Shown here piece after piece: positions 1 to 8,334 of a stretch of 41,262 nt of DNA. A model generated the notes under the pieces. It had not been told where the DNA came from, ran no database searches, and saw only the letters and a list, made by a program, of their open reading frames with translations. Every line of letters begins with the position of its first letter. Position 1 is the stretch's first letter. The position numbers and the translations under genes are program-made. The stretch is from Pseudomonadota bacterium (GTDB lineage Bacteria; Pseudomonadota; Alphaproteobacteria; Rhizobiales; Pleomorphomonadaceae), in assembly GCA_018262575.1 (NCBI GenBank), contig JAGSYU010000011.1, positions 1 to 41,262 of the forward strand, written 5' to 3'.

Positions 1-2
1 TG

Positions 3-332
3 TCCGGCGGCGAGACCACCGTGACGGTGCGCGGCAAGGGGCGCGGTGGCCGCAACGTCGAGTTCCTGCTGTCGCTCGGCCTGCACTTGCGTGGGACCGA
101 GAATATCTGGGCGCTGGCCGGCGATACCGATGGCGTCGACGGCCTCGAGGAGATTGCCGGCGCCATCCTGACGCCTGACAGCCTTTCCCGCGCCTGGGCG
201 CGCGGCCTCAACCCGCAAGCCGCCCTCGACGACAATGACGGCCACGGCTTCTTCGGCGCGCTCGGCGATGTCGTCGTCACCGGCCCGACCCTGACCAACG
301 TCAACGATTTCCGCGCGATACTGATCGGCTAG
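3..332 (+). CDS. Glycerate kinase / hydroxypyruvate reductase, C-terminal part (MOFRL family), 5' truncated by window edge
   Basis: The frame is open from base 3 and ends at the stop at 332, so only about 109 C-terminal residues are visible. They carry the glycine-rich SGGETTVTV and GKGRGGRN segments, then LAGDTDGVDG, and end in the TGPTLTNVNDFRAILIG tail. These segments are typical of the MOFRL C-terminal domain of bacterial glycerate 2-kinase (GckA/TtuD type). Members of the family phosphorylate D-glycerate in glyoxylate, serine-cycle or tartrate metabolism, or are annotated as hydroxypyruvate reductase. The exact substrate cannot be told from this fragment. An internal GTG at 21 is not a real start, because the conserved sequence continues upstream of it. 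The gene has no evident link to the downstream motility cluster. Confidence 0.9.
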   Translation, partial: SGGETTVTVRGKGRGGRNVEFLLSLGLHLRGTENIWALAGDTDGVDGLEEIAGAILTPDSLSRAWARGLNPQAALDDNDGHGFFGALGDVVVTGPTLTNVNDFRAILIG

Positions 333-410
333 TTCCGAGGCAATGCCATTTGCTTTAGGTTGCAAGGATGGCGAGTCCTCGCGGACTTAACGTTGAGCCC
401 GGAGCCGACG

Positions 411-1496
411 ATGAAAGGTATCGAGCTGTCGCACCTGTTCTACCGGAATGTCGTCCGCCCATGGCTGAACAAGACATTTCCGGACCTGCGACACGACGCG
501 GGTCTGTTCGGCTACGGGTCTGAACTTCTCGGCTTTGATGACGACATGTCGCGCGACCACAATTGGGGTCCGCGTGTCCAACTGGTGATCGGAAAGGCCG
601 ACTTCGAGGCTTCCGCTCCGGCGATTGTCAACGGCTTCGACACGGTAAAGCCTCAGAGCTTCCTCGGCGAACCCATCGGCTACCGCTCTCGCCCTCATCC
701 GCCGATCGTCGCCGACGACGCGCTGGGGCACCCGAACCATGGGCTGGAAGTATTCACCGCCGACGGAATCCTGAGGACACGGCTGGCACTCGCCGCGCAT
801 ACACCGCTCGATGGCCCGACCTGGCTGTCCCTCTCGGAACAAAGACTGCTGGAACTGACGGCCGGCGAGATTTTTCATCACGGCCTCGGAGAACTCGCGC
901 GCCTCAGGGACACCTTTGGCCATTGTCCGCGCGACGTCGTCCTCTACAAGCTGGCCGCCCAGTGGCGTCGCATTGCCGACGAGCAAGCCTTCGTCGGCCG
1001 GGCCGGCCATGTCGGGGATGATCTTGGCTCCCGCATCATTGCCGCGCGCCTCGTGCGCGACGTCATGCAGCTGTGCTTCCTGCTTGAAGGCCGCTATCCG
1101 CCCTACGCCAAATGGTTCGGCTCAGCCTTCGCACGGCTCGTTGGCGCGAGAACACTGTCGCCGCTCCTCGCCGCAGCACTCGCGGCGGATACGTGGGAAC
1201 GGCGCCAAGCGCATCTTGCCGAAGCCTGCCTGGCGGTCGCCGAAATGCATGCGCCGGCCGGCTTTTCGTTCTCCGTCACGCCGAGGATCGGTCCCTATTT
1301 CGGCCGTCCGTTCCAGACGATCAATGCCGAAGAGATCAGCGCCGACCTCGCCGCAGCCATCACCGACCCGTCGCTTCGCGGGCTGCCGGTCATCGGTTCA
1401 ATCGACCAGATCACCGACGCCACGCCGCTGATTGTCGCGCCGGAGCGGGCGCGGCGGGCGATGGCCGCCTTGTATTCCGGCGGCAAGGACGACTGA
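411..1496 (+). CDS. DUF4037 domain-containing protein
   Basis: This 361-residue protein has an N-terminal stretch (GIELSHLFYRNVVRPWL) and a YGSELLGFDDDMSRDHNWGPRV segment that I recognise as the DUF4037 signature. In that family a G-S-E...D-D-x-x-S-x-D-H pattern recalls a nucleotidyltransferase-like active site. No function is established for the family and I do not assign one. I chose ATG 411 because GGAG lies about 8 nt upstream and the conserved region begins immediately. The longer frame from TTG 360 adds 17 residues that look non-coding. It converges with the sigma factor gene, with only 30 bp between the two stops and no strong terminator visible. It is probably monocistronic. Confidence 0.8.
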   Translation: MKGIELSHLFYRNVVRPWLNKTFPDLRHDAGLFGYGSELLGFDDDMSRDHNWGPRVQLVIGKADFEASAPAIVNGFDTVKPQSFLGEPIGYRSRPHPPIVADDALGHPNHGLEVFTADGILRTRLALAAHTPLDGPTWLSLSEQRLLELTAGEIFHHGLGELARLRDTFGHCPRDVVLYKLAAQWRRIADEQAFVGRAGHVGDDLGSRIIAARLVRDVMQLCFLLEGRYPPYAKWFGSAFARLVGARTLSPLLAAALAADTWERRQAHLAEACLAVAEMHAPAGFSFSVTPRIGPYFGRPFQTINAEEISADLAAAITDPSLRGLPVIGSIDQITDATPLIVAPERARRAMAALYSGGKDD

Positions 1497-1526
1497 GGCC
1501 GCATGTACAGCCACCGTCGTGGCGCC

Positions 1527-2399
1527 TCAATGAACGCCATTCTCCGGCAGATGCCGCAATTTATCGGGATTGCGCGTCACGTAGATGGCGACAATTCGTC
1601 GGTCCTCGATGTGCAAGGCCGTCGTCTGCAGAATGCCCCCCGCTTCGATGGTGATAAACCCTGGCAAACCGTCGATGACGGCATAGCGGATGAGCCGCGA
1701 CGGCTGGGAGACAAAGGCCTGGGCCATCTCGGCATGTCGGACGAGAACAGCTTCGAGGCCAACCAGTGGCGTCGGCGAGGCGGCGACCTTGCCGCCGCCG
1801 TCGGCGATAGCAACGACATCTTCAGCCAGCAAGGCACGCAGAGCGCTCATGTCGCCGCTTCTCGATGCGGCGAAGAAGGCCGATGCCAGTTCGAGCCCGC
1901 GATCCGCCGGTATTGTAAAGCGCGGGCGAGCCTCGTGGACATGCGTCCGCGCCCGGCTGGCAAGTTTGCGACAAGCCGCAGGTTCGCGGCCGATAGCCTC
2001 TGCCACGGCCTCAAAGCCCATACCGAAAACGTCGTGCAGCAGGAAGGCTGCACGCTCCAGTGGCGATAGCCGCTCCAGCGCCATCATCAACGGCAGCGTG
2101 ATATCGTCGACAGGCTCCTGATCCTCAGGATCGAAAATCGGCTCAGGCAACCATGACCCGATATAGGTTTCGCGCCGACGCCGGACGGATTTCAGTTCAT
2201 TGAGGCACAGCCTCGTGACGATCTTGCGCAAGAATGCCGCCGGCTCGCGCACCAGCTCGCGAGGTGTGGCGAGCCAGCGAAGCGACGCCTCCTGAACAAC
2301 ATCCTCGGCATCCGCGACCGACCCCAGCATGCGGTAGGCGATCCGGACGAGGCTCGGGCGAAGATCGGACAGGGCGGGATCGATGGACGTTTCGGTCAT
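1527..2399 (-). CDS. ECF41-family RNA polymerase sigma factor (SigJ-like) with fused SnoaL-like C-terminal domain
   Basis: Residues 10-70 (SLVRIAYRMLGSVADAEDVVQE) form sigma region 2. Residues 105-155 form region 4 with its helix-turn-helix. Residues 165-290 form the fused SnoaL/NTF2-like domain that characterises group ECF41. The three group hallmarks are present: WLPEP in the linker (about 83-87), DGGGK (about 200-204) and NPDKL near the C terminus (about 277-281). ECF41 factors lack a classical anti-sigma factor; the C-terminal domain modulates activity. The start is uncertain. ATG 2399 follows the stop of the upstream monooxygenase gene by 1 nt and has GGGGAG 12 nt upstream; in-frame ATGs at 2411 and 2423 would overlap that gene. 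The two genes are almost certainly co-transcribed from the ECF41-type promoter at 2797-2823. Confidence 0.93.
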   Translation of the reverse strand: MTETSIDPALSDLRPSLVRIAYRMLGSVADAEDVVQEASLRWLATPRELVREPAAFLRKIVTRLCLNELKSVRRRRETYIGSWLPEPIFDPEDQEPVDDITLPLMMALERLSPLERAAFLLHDVFGMGFEAVAEAIGREPAACRKLASRARTHVHEARPRFTIPADRGLELASAFFAASRSGDMSALRALLAEDVVAIADGGGKVAASPTPLVGLEAVLVRHAEMAQAFVSQPSRLIRYAVIDGLPGFITIEAGGILQTTALHIEDRRIVAIYVTRNPDKLRHLPENGVH

Positions 2400-2400
2400 C

Positions 2401-2760
2401 TCAGGCGGCATCTCCCCGGTCATCCGCGGAATGAACCGAACTCACCCGGTAGAGCGCCGGTGACACCGACTTTGCCAGGGCCGCAAATCGCTTCAACTGC
2501 TCGTGAGTTTCCGGCTTCCTCATGAAAGCCTCGATATCATCCTTCGACGCCCATTGGGCGTAGTTTACCACCTTCGTTCCATCAAGGCTGCTGTGGATGC
2601 TGACCGACACGAACCCCGGCGCGTGTCGGATGGTGGTTTCCGTGATGTCAGACAGAAGGCGAACGAGGTCCGCCTGCTTGTCTGCGTCGACCTCATAAAG
2701 GTTGATCAGCGTAAGACTTGGCTGCTCGGCATCGATCGTCGCGCTTGCTCGGTGGGTCAT
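2401..2760 (-). CDS. Antibiotic biosynthesis monooxygenase (ABM)-like dimeric alpha-beta barrel protein
   Basis: The product is about 119 residues. LTLINLYEVDADKQADLVRLL, PGFVSVSIHSSLDGTKVVNYAQW and the following helix with HEQLKRF are typical of one ABM domain, the ferredoxin-like fold found in small cofactor-free monooxygenases and heme- or quinol-handling enzymes. The substrate cannot be inferred. The frame is open from ATG 2796, but that codon abuts the predicted -10 element of the promoter, so translation more likely begins at ATG 2760, which has GGAG 6 nt upstream. It is the first gene of a two-gene unit with the ECF41 sigma factor. Its role is presumably in the sigma factor's stress regulon, which is inference from position only. 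Confidence 0.8.
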   Translation of the reverse strand: MTHRASATIDAEQPSLTLINLYEVDADKQADLVRLLSDITETTIRHAPGFVSVSIHSSLDGTKVVNYAQWASKDDIEAFMRKPETHEQLKRFAALAKSVSPALYRVSSVHSADDRGDAA

Positions 2761-2796
2761 GCCCATCTCCATGTGCAGGGGTGTTGCCATACCCAT

Positions 2797-2823
2797 GACA
2801 AGCGGGCCGCCCGGAATGTGACA
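2797..2823 (-). promoter_or_regulatory. ECF41-type promoter (TGTCACA-N16-TGTC)
   Basis: On the minus strand TGTCACA (2823-2817) is followed by exactly 16 nt and TGTC (2800-2797). This matches the promoter motif reported for ECF41 sigma factors, TGTCACA, 16 nt, then CGTC or similar. It lies just upstream of the monooxygenase-sigma factor unit, so the sigma factor probably drives its own operon. Transcription would begin near 2790, which supports the internal ATG at 2760 as the first gene's start. Confidence 0.8.
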
Positions 2824-2847
2824 GGTTCGGCAGACTTTTTTTGCTGA

Positions 2848-3273
2848 AGAGCCGCACCGCGCGGCCTCGACCGGATGAACAGCTCGAACCTTTGCCGCCC
2901 CCCTCTTCCCGTCGCCAGCTCCTACCGGATCACCCCGGCAAATTCAATTCATGGTTGCAAAAGTAACGAATATGAGGAAGTGACAACATCTGCTTCAATC
3001 CGGCACACTATTCCGGACAAAAACCATAACGAAGGCCTGTAGGACGACTACCAGCCCCGACGGTGTAAACGGACCCTCAAAGCCCTTGGCATTTTTGACA
3101 GGTCCAGCAAAGATCATGAATACGGTGTTAGCGCCATCTATGCTGGTAGAAAAAGCGGCCATAACATCTGGATCGACAAAGATTTACGTTCAATTTTAGC
3201 TTTCAAACGACAAGCCTCGCGCAAGGGTGGCGGTGTTTCCTGCAAGCAATGACAATGCTTCAGGAGATCAGCG
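2848..3273. other. Intergenic region upstream of flgE (no supported gene)
   Basis: These 426 bp separate the ECF41 unit from the hook operon and must hold the flgE operon promoter. They are clearly less G+C-rich than the flanking genes. TTGACA at 3095-3100 is a possible -35 element, but no good -10 follows at 16-18 nt. A small inverted repeat TCCGG/CCGGA lies at 2999-3017. An open frame of 69 codons (3043-3252) has no usable start codon and resembles nothing I recognise. The flgE ribosome binding site (AGGAG) is at about 3260. I see no RNA gene. Confidence 0.4.
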
Positions 3274-4572
3274 ATGAGTCTTTATGGCGTCTTGCGTAGC
3301 GGCGTTTCTGGAATGAACGCCCAAGGTGGCAAACTCGCTACCACCGCCGACAACATCGCCAACGCCAATACCGTCGGCTACAAGCGTGCCTCGACCGAAT
3401 TCTCGTCGATGGTGATCGGCAACAGTCGCTCGGGTGCCTATCAGCCGGCTGGCGTCACCACCCAGACACGCTACGCTATCGGTGAAGCCGGCTCTTATCT
3501 TTCAACGACCAGCGGGCTCGATCTCGCCGTCACCGGTTCCGGTTTCTTCGTGGTGCAGGACGCCGGCGGCACGCCCTATCTCACCCGCGCCGGTTCATTC
3601 ATCGAGCAACCGGACGGGACGCTGAAGAATGCCGGCGGCTTCACCCTGCTCGGCTACGATCTTGCCAACGGCACGCCCGCCCCGTCCGCCAACAGCCTGA
3701 CGGGCCTCGTGCCGGTCAATGTCAACGCCCTGGGCATGACGGCCTCGCCGACAACGACCGGCTATCTCACCGCGACGCTGAATTCCAACGCCACCGACGT
3801 CACCACCACCGTCCCCGTGGGCACGCCGGCCAGCGGCAACGTCGCTGGGTCGGTCTATACCAACAAGACGTCGCTGACGACGTACGACAACCTCGGCAAC
3901 GAGGTGATGCTCGACGTCTACTTCACCAAGACCGGCAACAACAAATGGGAATACGCGGTGTTCGACCGCGCCGGCGCCTCCGCATCGGGCGGCTTCCCTT
4001 ACACGGCAACGGGAACACCGGCCGTCGGGCCGGTCCTCAGTACCGGCACCCTGAACTTTAGCGCCACCACCGGCAAACTGACCGCGTCGGCGATTCCCTC
4101 TTTCTCGATACCCAACAACGGCTCATCGCAGACGATGACGCTCGACCTGTCGAGCATGACGCAGCTCGGAACCAACGAGTTCACGCCGAAAGGCGACGCC
4201 GACGGCAATGCCGCCCAGGCGGTCGACAGCATCGAGATCAGTACCGAAGGCATTGTCTACGCCATCTTCGGCGACGGCACTCGCAAGGCCACCTTCCAGG
4301 TTCCGCTCGCCAACGTGCCGAGCCCCGACAACCTGACGCCAGTCGCCGGCAACGCCTATTCCGTCTCGATGGACTCGGGCGACCCCAGCCTCGGTTTCGC
4401 CGGCTCGTCGAGCTTCGGCGTCATCAAGTCCGGCTCGCTAGAACAGTCCAATGCCGACATGGCGAACGAACTCACGGCAATGATCGAAGCGCAGCGTGGC
4501 TACACGGCCAATTCCAAGGTGTTCCAGACGGGCTCCGACCTGCTCGACGTTCTCGTCAATCTGAAGCGCTGA
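3274..4572 (+). CDS. flgE: Flagellar hook protein FlgE
   Basis: The 432-residue protein starts MSLYGVLRSGVSGMNAQ and continues with DNIANANTVGYKR, the N-terminal rod/hook family signature. It ends in a matching C-terminal heptad segment (ANELTAMIEAQRGYTANSKV, then LDVLVNLKR). FlgE polymerises into the extracellular hook joining rod to filament and is exported by the flagellar type III apparatus. The middle (about 100-350) is Thr/Ser/Gly-rich and variable, as expected for the surface domains. ATG 3274 has AGGAG about 9 nt upstream. It heads an operon with flgK and flgL, the usual rhizobial arrangement, and begins after a 426-bp intergenic region that must contain the promoter. In Sinorhizobium this operon is activated by Rem; the homologous regulator lies at the far end of this cluster. 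Confidence 0.96.
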   Translation: MSLYGVLRSGVSGMNAQGGKLATTADNIANANTVGYKRASTEFSSMVIGNSRSGAYQPAGVTTQTRYAIGEAGSYLSTTSGLDLAVTGSGFFVVQDAGGTPYLTRAGSFIEQPDGTLKNAGGFTLLGYDLANGTPAPSANSLTGLVPVNVNALGMTASPTTTGYLTATLNSNATDVTTTVPVGTPASGNVAGSVYTNKTSLTTYDNLGNEVMLDVYFTKTGNNKWEYAVFDRAGASASGGFPYTATGTPAVGPVLSTGTLNFSATTGKLTASAIPSFSIPNNGSSQTMTLDLSSMTQLGTNEFTPKGDADGNAAQAVDSIEISTEGIVYAIFGDGTRKATFQVPLANVPSPDNLTPVAGNAYSVSMDSGDPSLGFAGSSSFGVIKSGSLEQSNADMANELTAMIEAQRGYTANSKVFQTGSDLLDVLVNLKR

Positions 4573-4598
4573 CCTCCAACCTGTAACGGATTCCTCCG

Positions 4599-6044
4599 AT
4601 GTCCCTCTCGATGGCCCTCAACGTCGCCAAATCCTCGCTGCAGACCTCCGGCGTGCAGACGGCGACGACGTCGCGCAACATCGCCGGTGGCGCGGAGTCG
4701 TCCTACTCGCGCAAGTCGGCGACGGTGATCACCGGTATCGGCGGCACCGTCCAGGTGGTGTCGATCCAGCGCGCCACCGACGCCGCCCTCTACAAGACCA
4801 TGCTGAAGTCCACTTCGTCGGCGGCCGGCGAGGAGGCTCTGCTCGACGGCCTCACCAAGCTGTCGCAGACCATCGGCGATCCCGAGCTCGATCAGAGCCC
4901 GGCGGCCAAGCTGGGTGATCTCAACGACAAGCTGCAGCAATACGCCGCCAGCCCCAGCAACACCATTCTTGCCCAGTCCGTGTTGAGTTCGGCCACGGCG
5001 CTTGCCGGCACGCTCAACGAGGCGACGACCACGGTGCAGTCCGCCCGCGCCCTGGCCGATGCCGACATGGGCGCCTCGGTGCAGCGCATCAACGATCTGC
5101 TCGCCAAGATCGACACCCTCAATACCGGCATCGTCCATGGCACCGTGACCGGTGCCGACATGACCGACAGCCTGGATAGCCGCGACAACCTGATTTCCCA
5201 GCTCTCCGAGGAAATCGGCATTTCGGTGGTGGCGCGCGACAACAACGACGTCGCCATCTACACCGACGGCGGCGTGACGCTGTTCGAAACGCATCCGCGC
5301 GAGGTCAGCTTCCAGGCGACCAACGTGTTCAGCGCCGCCACCGTCGGCAACGCCGTCTATGTCGATGGCGTAGCGGTGGTTGGTGGTGCCTCGTCAATGC
5401 CCAGCACGTCTGGCCGTCTCGCGGGCCTTGCCACGCTGCGCGATGACGTGGGGGTCACCTATCAGAGCCAGCTTGACGAGATCGCCCGCGGCCTGATCGA
5501 AACGTTCTCCGAGAAAGACCCGGCTGGTGTGGGTGCCGATGTACCAGGACTGTTCACCTGGCCGGCCGGCACCATACCGACCACCGCCAGTATCCAGACG
5601 GGCCTTGCAGGCGTCATCGCCGTCAACCCGGCCATCGATCCCGCGACCGGTGGCAACCTCGACCTGATCCGCGATGGCATCACCTACGATTACAACACCG
5701 CCAACGAAGCCGGCTTCGCCGAGCGGCTGAATGCGCTGGTCACCGAGCTCGGTGAAGCCAGGGTCTTCGATCCGGACTCGGGCGCCGACCCCACCAACAC
5801 TCTTTCCGACTACGCCACGTCCTCGGCAAGCTGGCTCGAGTTCAACCGGCAGCAGGTCGACACGTCAGCGACCTACCAGTCGACCATGCTGCAGCGTGCC
5901 TCGGAAGCGCTGTCCAATACCACCGGCGTCAACCTCGACGACGAGTTGTCCAAGCAGCTCGAGATAGAGCGCACTTACGCGGCCTCCGCCAAACTCATCT
6001 CGGCGGTCGACCAGATGCTTCAGGATTTGCTCAACGCCGTCTGA
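4599..6044 (+). CDS. flgK: Flagellar hook-associated protein 1 FlgK
   Basis: The 481-residue protein has an N terminus (MALNVAKSSLQTSGVQTATTSRNIAGG) and C terminus (LEIERTYAASAKLISAVDQMLQDLLNAV) typical of rhizobial FlgK, the first hook-filament junction protein. The hydrophobic heptad ends form the D0 coiled coil. The central part (about 230-400) is a less conserved Gly/Thr-rich surface region. It is secreted through the flagellar export channel and caps the completed hook before FlgL and flagellin are added. It lies 26 bp downstream of flgE and 14 bp upstream of flgL in the same operon. Confidence 0.95.
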   Translation: MSLSMALNVAKSSLQTSGVQTATTSRNIAGGAESSYSRKSATVITGIGGTVQVVSIQRATDAALYKTMLKSTSSAAGEEALLDGLTKLSQTIGDPELDQSPAAKLGDLNDKLQQYAASPSNTILAQSVLSSATALAGTLNEATTTVQSARALADADMGASVQRINDLLAKIDTLNTGIVHGTVTGADMTDSLDSRDNLISQLSEEIGISVVARDNNDVAIYTDGGVTLFETHPREVSFQATNVFSAATVGNAVYVDGVAVVGGASSMPSTSGRLAGLATLRDDVGVTYQSQLDEIARGLIETFSEKDPAGVGADVPGLFTWPAGTIPTTASIQTGLAGVIAVNPAIDPATGGNLDLIRDGITYDYNTANEAGFAERLNALVTELGEARVFDPDSGADPTNTLSDYATSSASWLEFNRQQVDTSATYQSTMLQRASEALSNTTGVNLDDELSKQLEIERTYAASAKLISAVDQMLQDLLNAV

Positions 6045-6058
6045 GAGAGGAGTGAGAC

Positions 6059-7114
6059 ATGAAAACCACCTATATCTCGACCCAGGCGGCGTCCACCGCG
6101 TCCCGTCTTTCGATTCTCAAGATGCAGACAGAGCTCGCCAAGAACACCAAGGAGCTGAGTTCCGGTCGCTGGGCCGATGTCGGTCTTGAGCTCGGCAACA
6201 AGACTGGGCGCACCATCTCGCTCCGCCAGGATTACCAGCGTCTCGACTCCATCTGCGATACCAATGGTCTCGTCGCCTCTCGCCTCGATACCAGCCAGGC
6301 GGCACTCGACGGCGTCCTGAAGAATGCCCAGGAGTTCGCGGCCTCGTTGATCGCCGTCCGCTCCGGCAACGTCGGTGCCGAAGTCATCGTCGATGATGCC
6401 AAGAACAACCTTCAGTCGCTGATCGCATCGCTCAACACGTCGATCAATGGCGAATATCTGTTTGCCGGCATCAACACCGACGTCCGGCCCGTTACCGACT
6501 ACTACTCGACGCCGACATCCGCCACGAAGACGGCTTTCGACACCGAACTTTCAACCTACTGCACCAGTGTCGGTGCCGCTACGCCCGGCGATCTCTCGGC
6601 CAGCGATCTTGCAACCTTCATCGACGTCAACCTCGCCGGCATGTTCGACGCCACGAGCTGGTCGGATCCGACGACCGGTTGGTCGTCGGCATCAAGCCAG
6701 AACGTGAAGAGCCGTATCTCCACCTCCGAGCTGATCGAGACCTCGACCAACGCCAACGAAGCCGCTTTCCGCAAGCTGGCGATGGCCTACACGATGGTCA
6801 GCGAGCTGGCTAACACCGGTCTGTCGGACAAAGCCTATCAGACCCTTATCGACAAGAGCGCCCAGATCGTCGGCAACGCCACGGTCGATGTCACCGTCGT
6901 CAAGGCCCGTCTCGGCACCGCGCAGGAGCGGCTCAGCAACGCCAATAGCCGCATCAAGGCGCAGATGGACATTCTCAACCGCAACATAAACGACTTCGAG
7001 CAGGTCGATCCGATCGAAACCCAGACGCGGATTTCCGCGCTAGAAACGCAGCTCGACATGGCTTTTGCGCTGACCAGCCGGGCACAGAAACTCAGCCTGC
7101 TCAATTATCTCTGA
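6059..7114 (+). CDS. flgL: Flagellar hook-associated protein 3 FlgL (flagellin family)
   Basis: The 351-residue protein opens MKTTYISTQAASTASRLSIL and contains KNTKELSSGRWADVGLELG, a flagellin-like N-terminal D0/D1 segment in the variant seen in rhizobial FlgL. The C terminus (SALETQLDMAFALTSRAQKLSLLNYL) is the matching flagellin C-terminal helix. FlgL is the second junction protein between hook and filament. The gene begins 14 bp after flgK with GAGAGGAG immediately upstream, so translation is probably coupled. It precedes the flaF-flbT pair that handles flagellin expression and export. Confidence 0.94.
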   Translation: MKTTYISTQAASTASRLSILKMQTELAKNTKELSSGRWADVGLELGNKTGRTISLRQDYQRLDSICDTNGLVASRLDTSQAALDGVLKNAQEFAASLIAVRSGNVGAEVIVDDAKNNLQSLIASLNTSINGEYLFAGINTDVRPVTDYYSTPTSATKTAFDTELSTYCTSVGAATPGDLSASDLATFIDVNLAGMFDATSWSDPTTGWSSASSQNVKSRISTSELIETSTNANEAAFRKLAMAYTMVSELANTGLSDKAYQTLIDKSAQIVGNATVDVTVVKARLGTAQERLSNANSRIKAQMDILNRNINDFEQVDPIETQTRISALETQLDMAFALTSRAQKLSLLNYL

Positions 7115-7166
7115 CCCCTCCCGGTCCGCCGGGTGGCTCGTTTCACCTCAACCCGCAGGGTGTTTC

Positions 7167-7514
7167 ATGCATCAGTTTTCCTACGCTGATATCGTCGGCG
7201 ACGCCGTCAACCTCGCGCGCCAGCACGAGGCCGAGGCCATGGACCATGCCGTCGACCTCCTCCAACGGGCCAAGGCCAAGGGCAGTCGGTCGCGGGAAGC
7301 AACCGACGCCATCCTCTATCTCCGCCGCCTGTGGAGCTATCTCATCGAAGACCTCGCCAGTCCCGACAACGACCTGCCGGACAGGTTGCGCGCCGACCTG
7401 ATTTCCATCGGCCTGTGGATCATCAAGGAAGCCGAGCTGATCCGCCGCAACGAGTCCGAGAATTTTGACGGACTGATCGAGATCAACGGCATCATTCGGG
7501 CGGGCCTCGCATGA
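7167..7514 (+). CDS. flaF: Flagellar biosynthesis regulator FlaF
   Basis: The 115-residue, all-helical, charged protein has SREATDAILYLRRLWSYLIEDLA and LRADLISIGLWIIKEAELIR, which match the FlaF family. In Caulobacter FlaF is needed for flagellin synthesis and secretion and acts with FlbT; it behaves like a flagellin chaperone and regulator. It has no signal peptide and is cytoplasmic. Its stop overlaps the flbT start by 4 nt (ATGA), so the two are translationally coupled, as in most Rhizobiales. Confidence 0.95.
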   Translation: MHQFSYADIVGDAVNLARQHEAEAMDHAVDLLQRAKAKGSRSREATDAILYLRRLWSYLIEDLASPDNDLPDRLRADLISIGLWIIKEAELIRRNESENFDGLIEINGIIRAGLA

Positions 7515-7918
7515 GCAGTCGTTCGATGCACATCGGTCTCCGCGCCCACGAGCGCCTGTACATCAACGGCGCGGTGATCCGCGTCGACCGCAAGGTGTCG
7601 ATCGAGCTGTTGAACGACGTCAGCTTCCTGCTCGAAGCGCACGTGATACAGCCCGAAGAGACGACCACACCGCTCCGGCAGCTCTATTTTGCCATCCAGA
7701 TGATCATGATCGATGGCGTCGACAGTCGAAGCGCCCGCTCGATCGCCACCGGGCTGATCGCGTCACTCGATCGGACGCTGATTAACCCGGAAATCCGCGT
7801 CGGCCTCCGGGCGGTGGAAGCACAGCTCGCCGCCGAGCGCCCCTTCGACGCACTCAAGACCATCCGCTCGCTGTTTCCGGTCGAAGCCAGCGTGCTCGGT
7901 GAGCTCATCGCCGCCTGA
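7511..7918 (+). CDS. flbT: Flagellin mRNA regulator FlbT
   Basis: The 135-residue protein starts MSSRSMHIGLRAHERLYINGAVIRVDRKVSIELLND and contains ETTTPLRQLYFAIQMIMIDG, the FlbT family signature. In Caulobacter FlbT binds the 5' leader of flagellin mRNA and lowers its stability until the hook is complete; in some Rhizobiales it acts positively. Here the flagellin gene at 28858 has a leader hairpin that includes its ribosome binding site, a plausible FlbT target. The gene overlaps flaF by 4 nt and lies 14 bp before flgD. Confidence 0.95.
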   Translation: MSSRSMHIGLRAHERLYINGAVIRVDRKVSIELLNDVSFLLEAHVIQPEETTTPLRQLYFAIQMIMIDGVDSRSARSIATGLIASLDRTLINPEIRVGLRAVEAQLAAERPFDALKTIRSLFPVEASVLGELIAA

Positions 7919-7932
7919 CCAGGGAGGATTCC

Positions 7933-8334
7933 ATGCAGGTCAACACCACAAGCAGCCAGAGTTCCAACTCGTCGTCATCGACGAAGTCGTCCAGCTCCGG
8001 TAGTACCCTCGACTACAATTCATTCCTGAAGTTGTTCATGGCCGAGATGAAGAACCAGGACCCGACAGCGCCAACCAGCTCGACGGAATACATCGCCCAG
8101 TTCGCCACCTTCTCGCAGGTCGAGCAGTCGATGCAGAGCAACAGCAAGCTCGACAGCCTGCTGTCCTCGCTTGCCCTGTCACAGGCCGACGGCATCATCG
8201 GCCGGACGCTGACCTCCGAGGACGGCAGCGTCTCCGGCAAGGTCACTGCCGTCAGGATCGTCAACGGCGGCGCGCTCGCCGATCTCGACAGCGGCAAGTC
8301 GGTGGTGCTCGGCCCCGGCGTGATCGTCACCTGA
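7933..8334 (+). CDS. flgD: Flagellar hook capping (assembly) protein FlgD
   Basis: The 133-residue protein has a Ser-rich export leader (1-28), then LDYNSFLKLFMAEMKNQDPTAP and STEYIAQFATFSQVEQSM, the conserved FlgD N-terminal motifs. FlgD caps the growing hook and allows FlgE to polymerise. The protein is short compared with enterobacterial FlgD (about 230 residues) because it lacks the C-terminal Tudor/FnIII region. This short form is usual in rhizobia. GGGAGG lies about 6 nt before ATG 7933. Its TGA shares a base with the fliQ ATG. Confidence 0.93.
   Translation: MQVNTTSSQSSNSSSSTKSSSSGSTLDYNSFLKLFMAEMKNQDPTAPTSSTEYIAQFATFSQVEQSMQSNSKLDSLLSSLALSQADGIIGRTLTSEDGSVSGKVTAVRIVNGGALADLDSGKSVVLGPGVIVT

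Noticed and set aside
3095..3123. TTGACA-N17-GAATAC as a housekeeping promoter for flgE
   Set aside because: The -35 is perfect but the -10 matches the consensus at only two of six positions.
3043..3252. 69-codon open frame in the gap before flgE
   Set aside because: No ATG, GTG or TTG start in frame and no recognised similarity; the length is not surprising for a lower-G+C spacer. A decayed gene remnant cannot be excluded.
4500..5294. 264-codon minus-strand frame within flgE/flgK
   Set aside because: Arg/Gly/His-rich shadow of two well-conserved flagellar genes.
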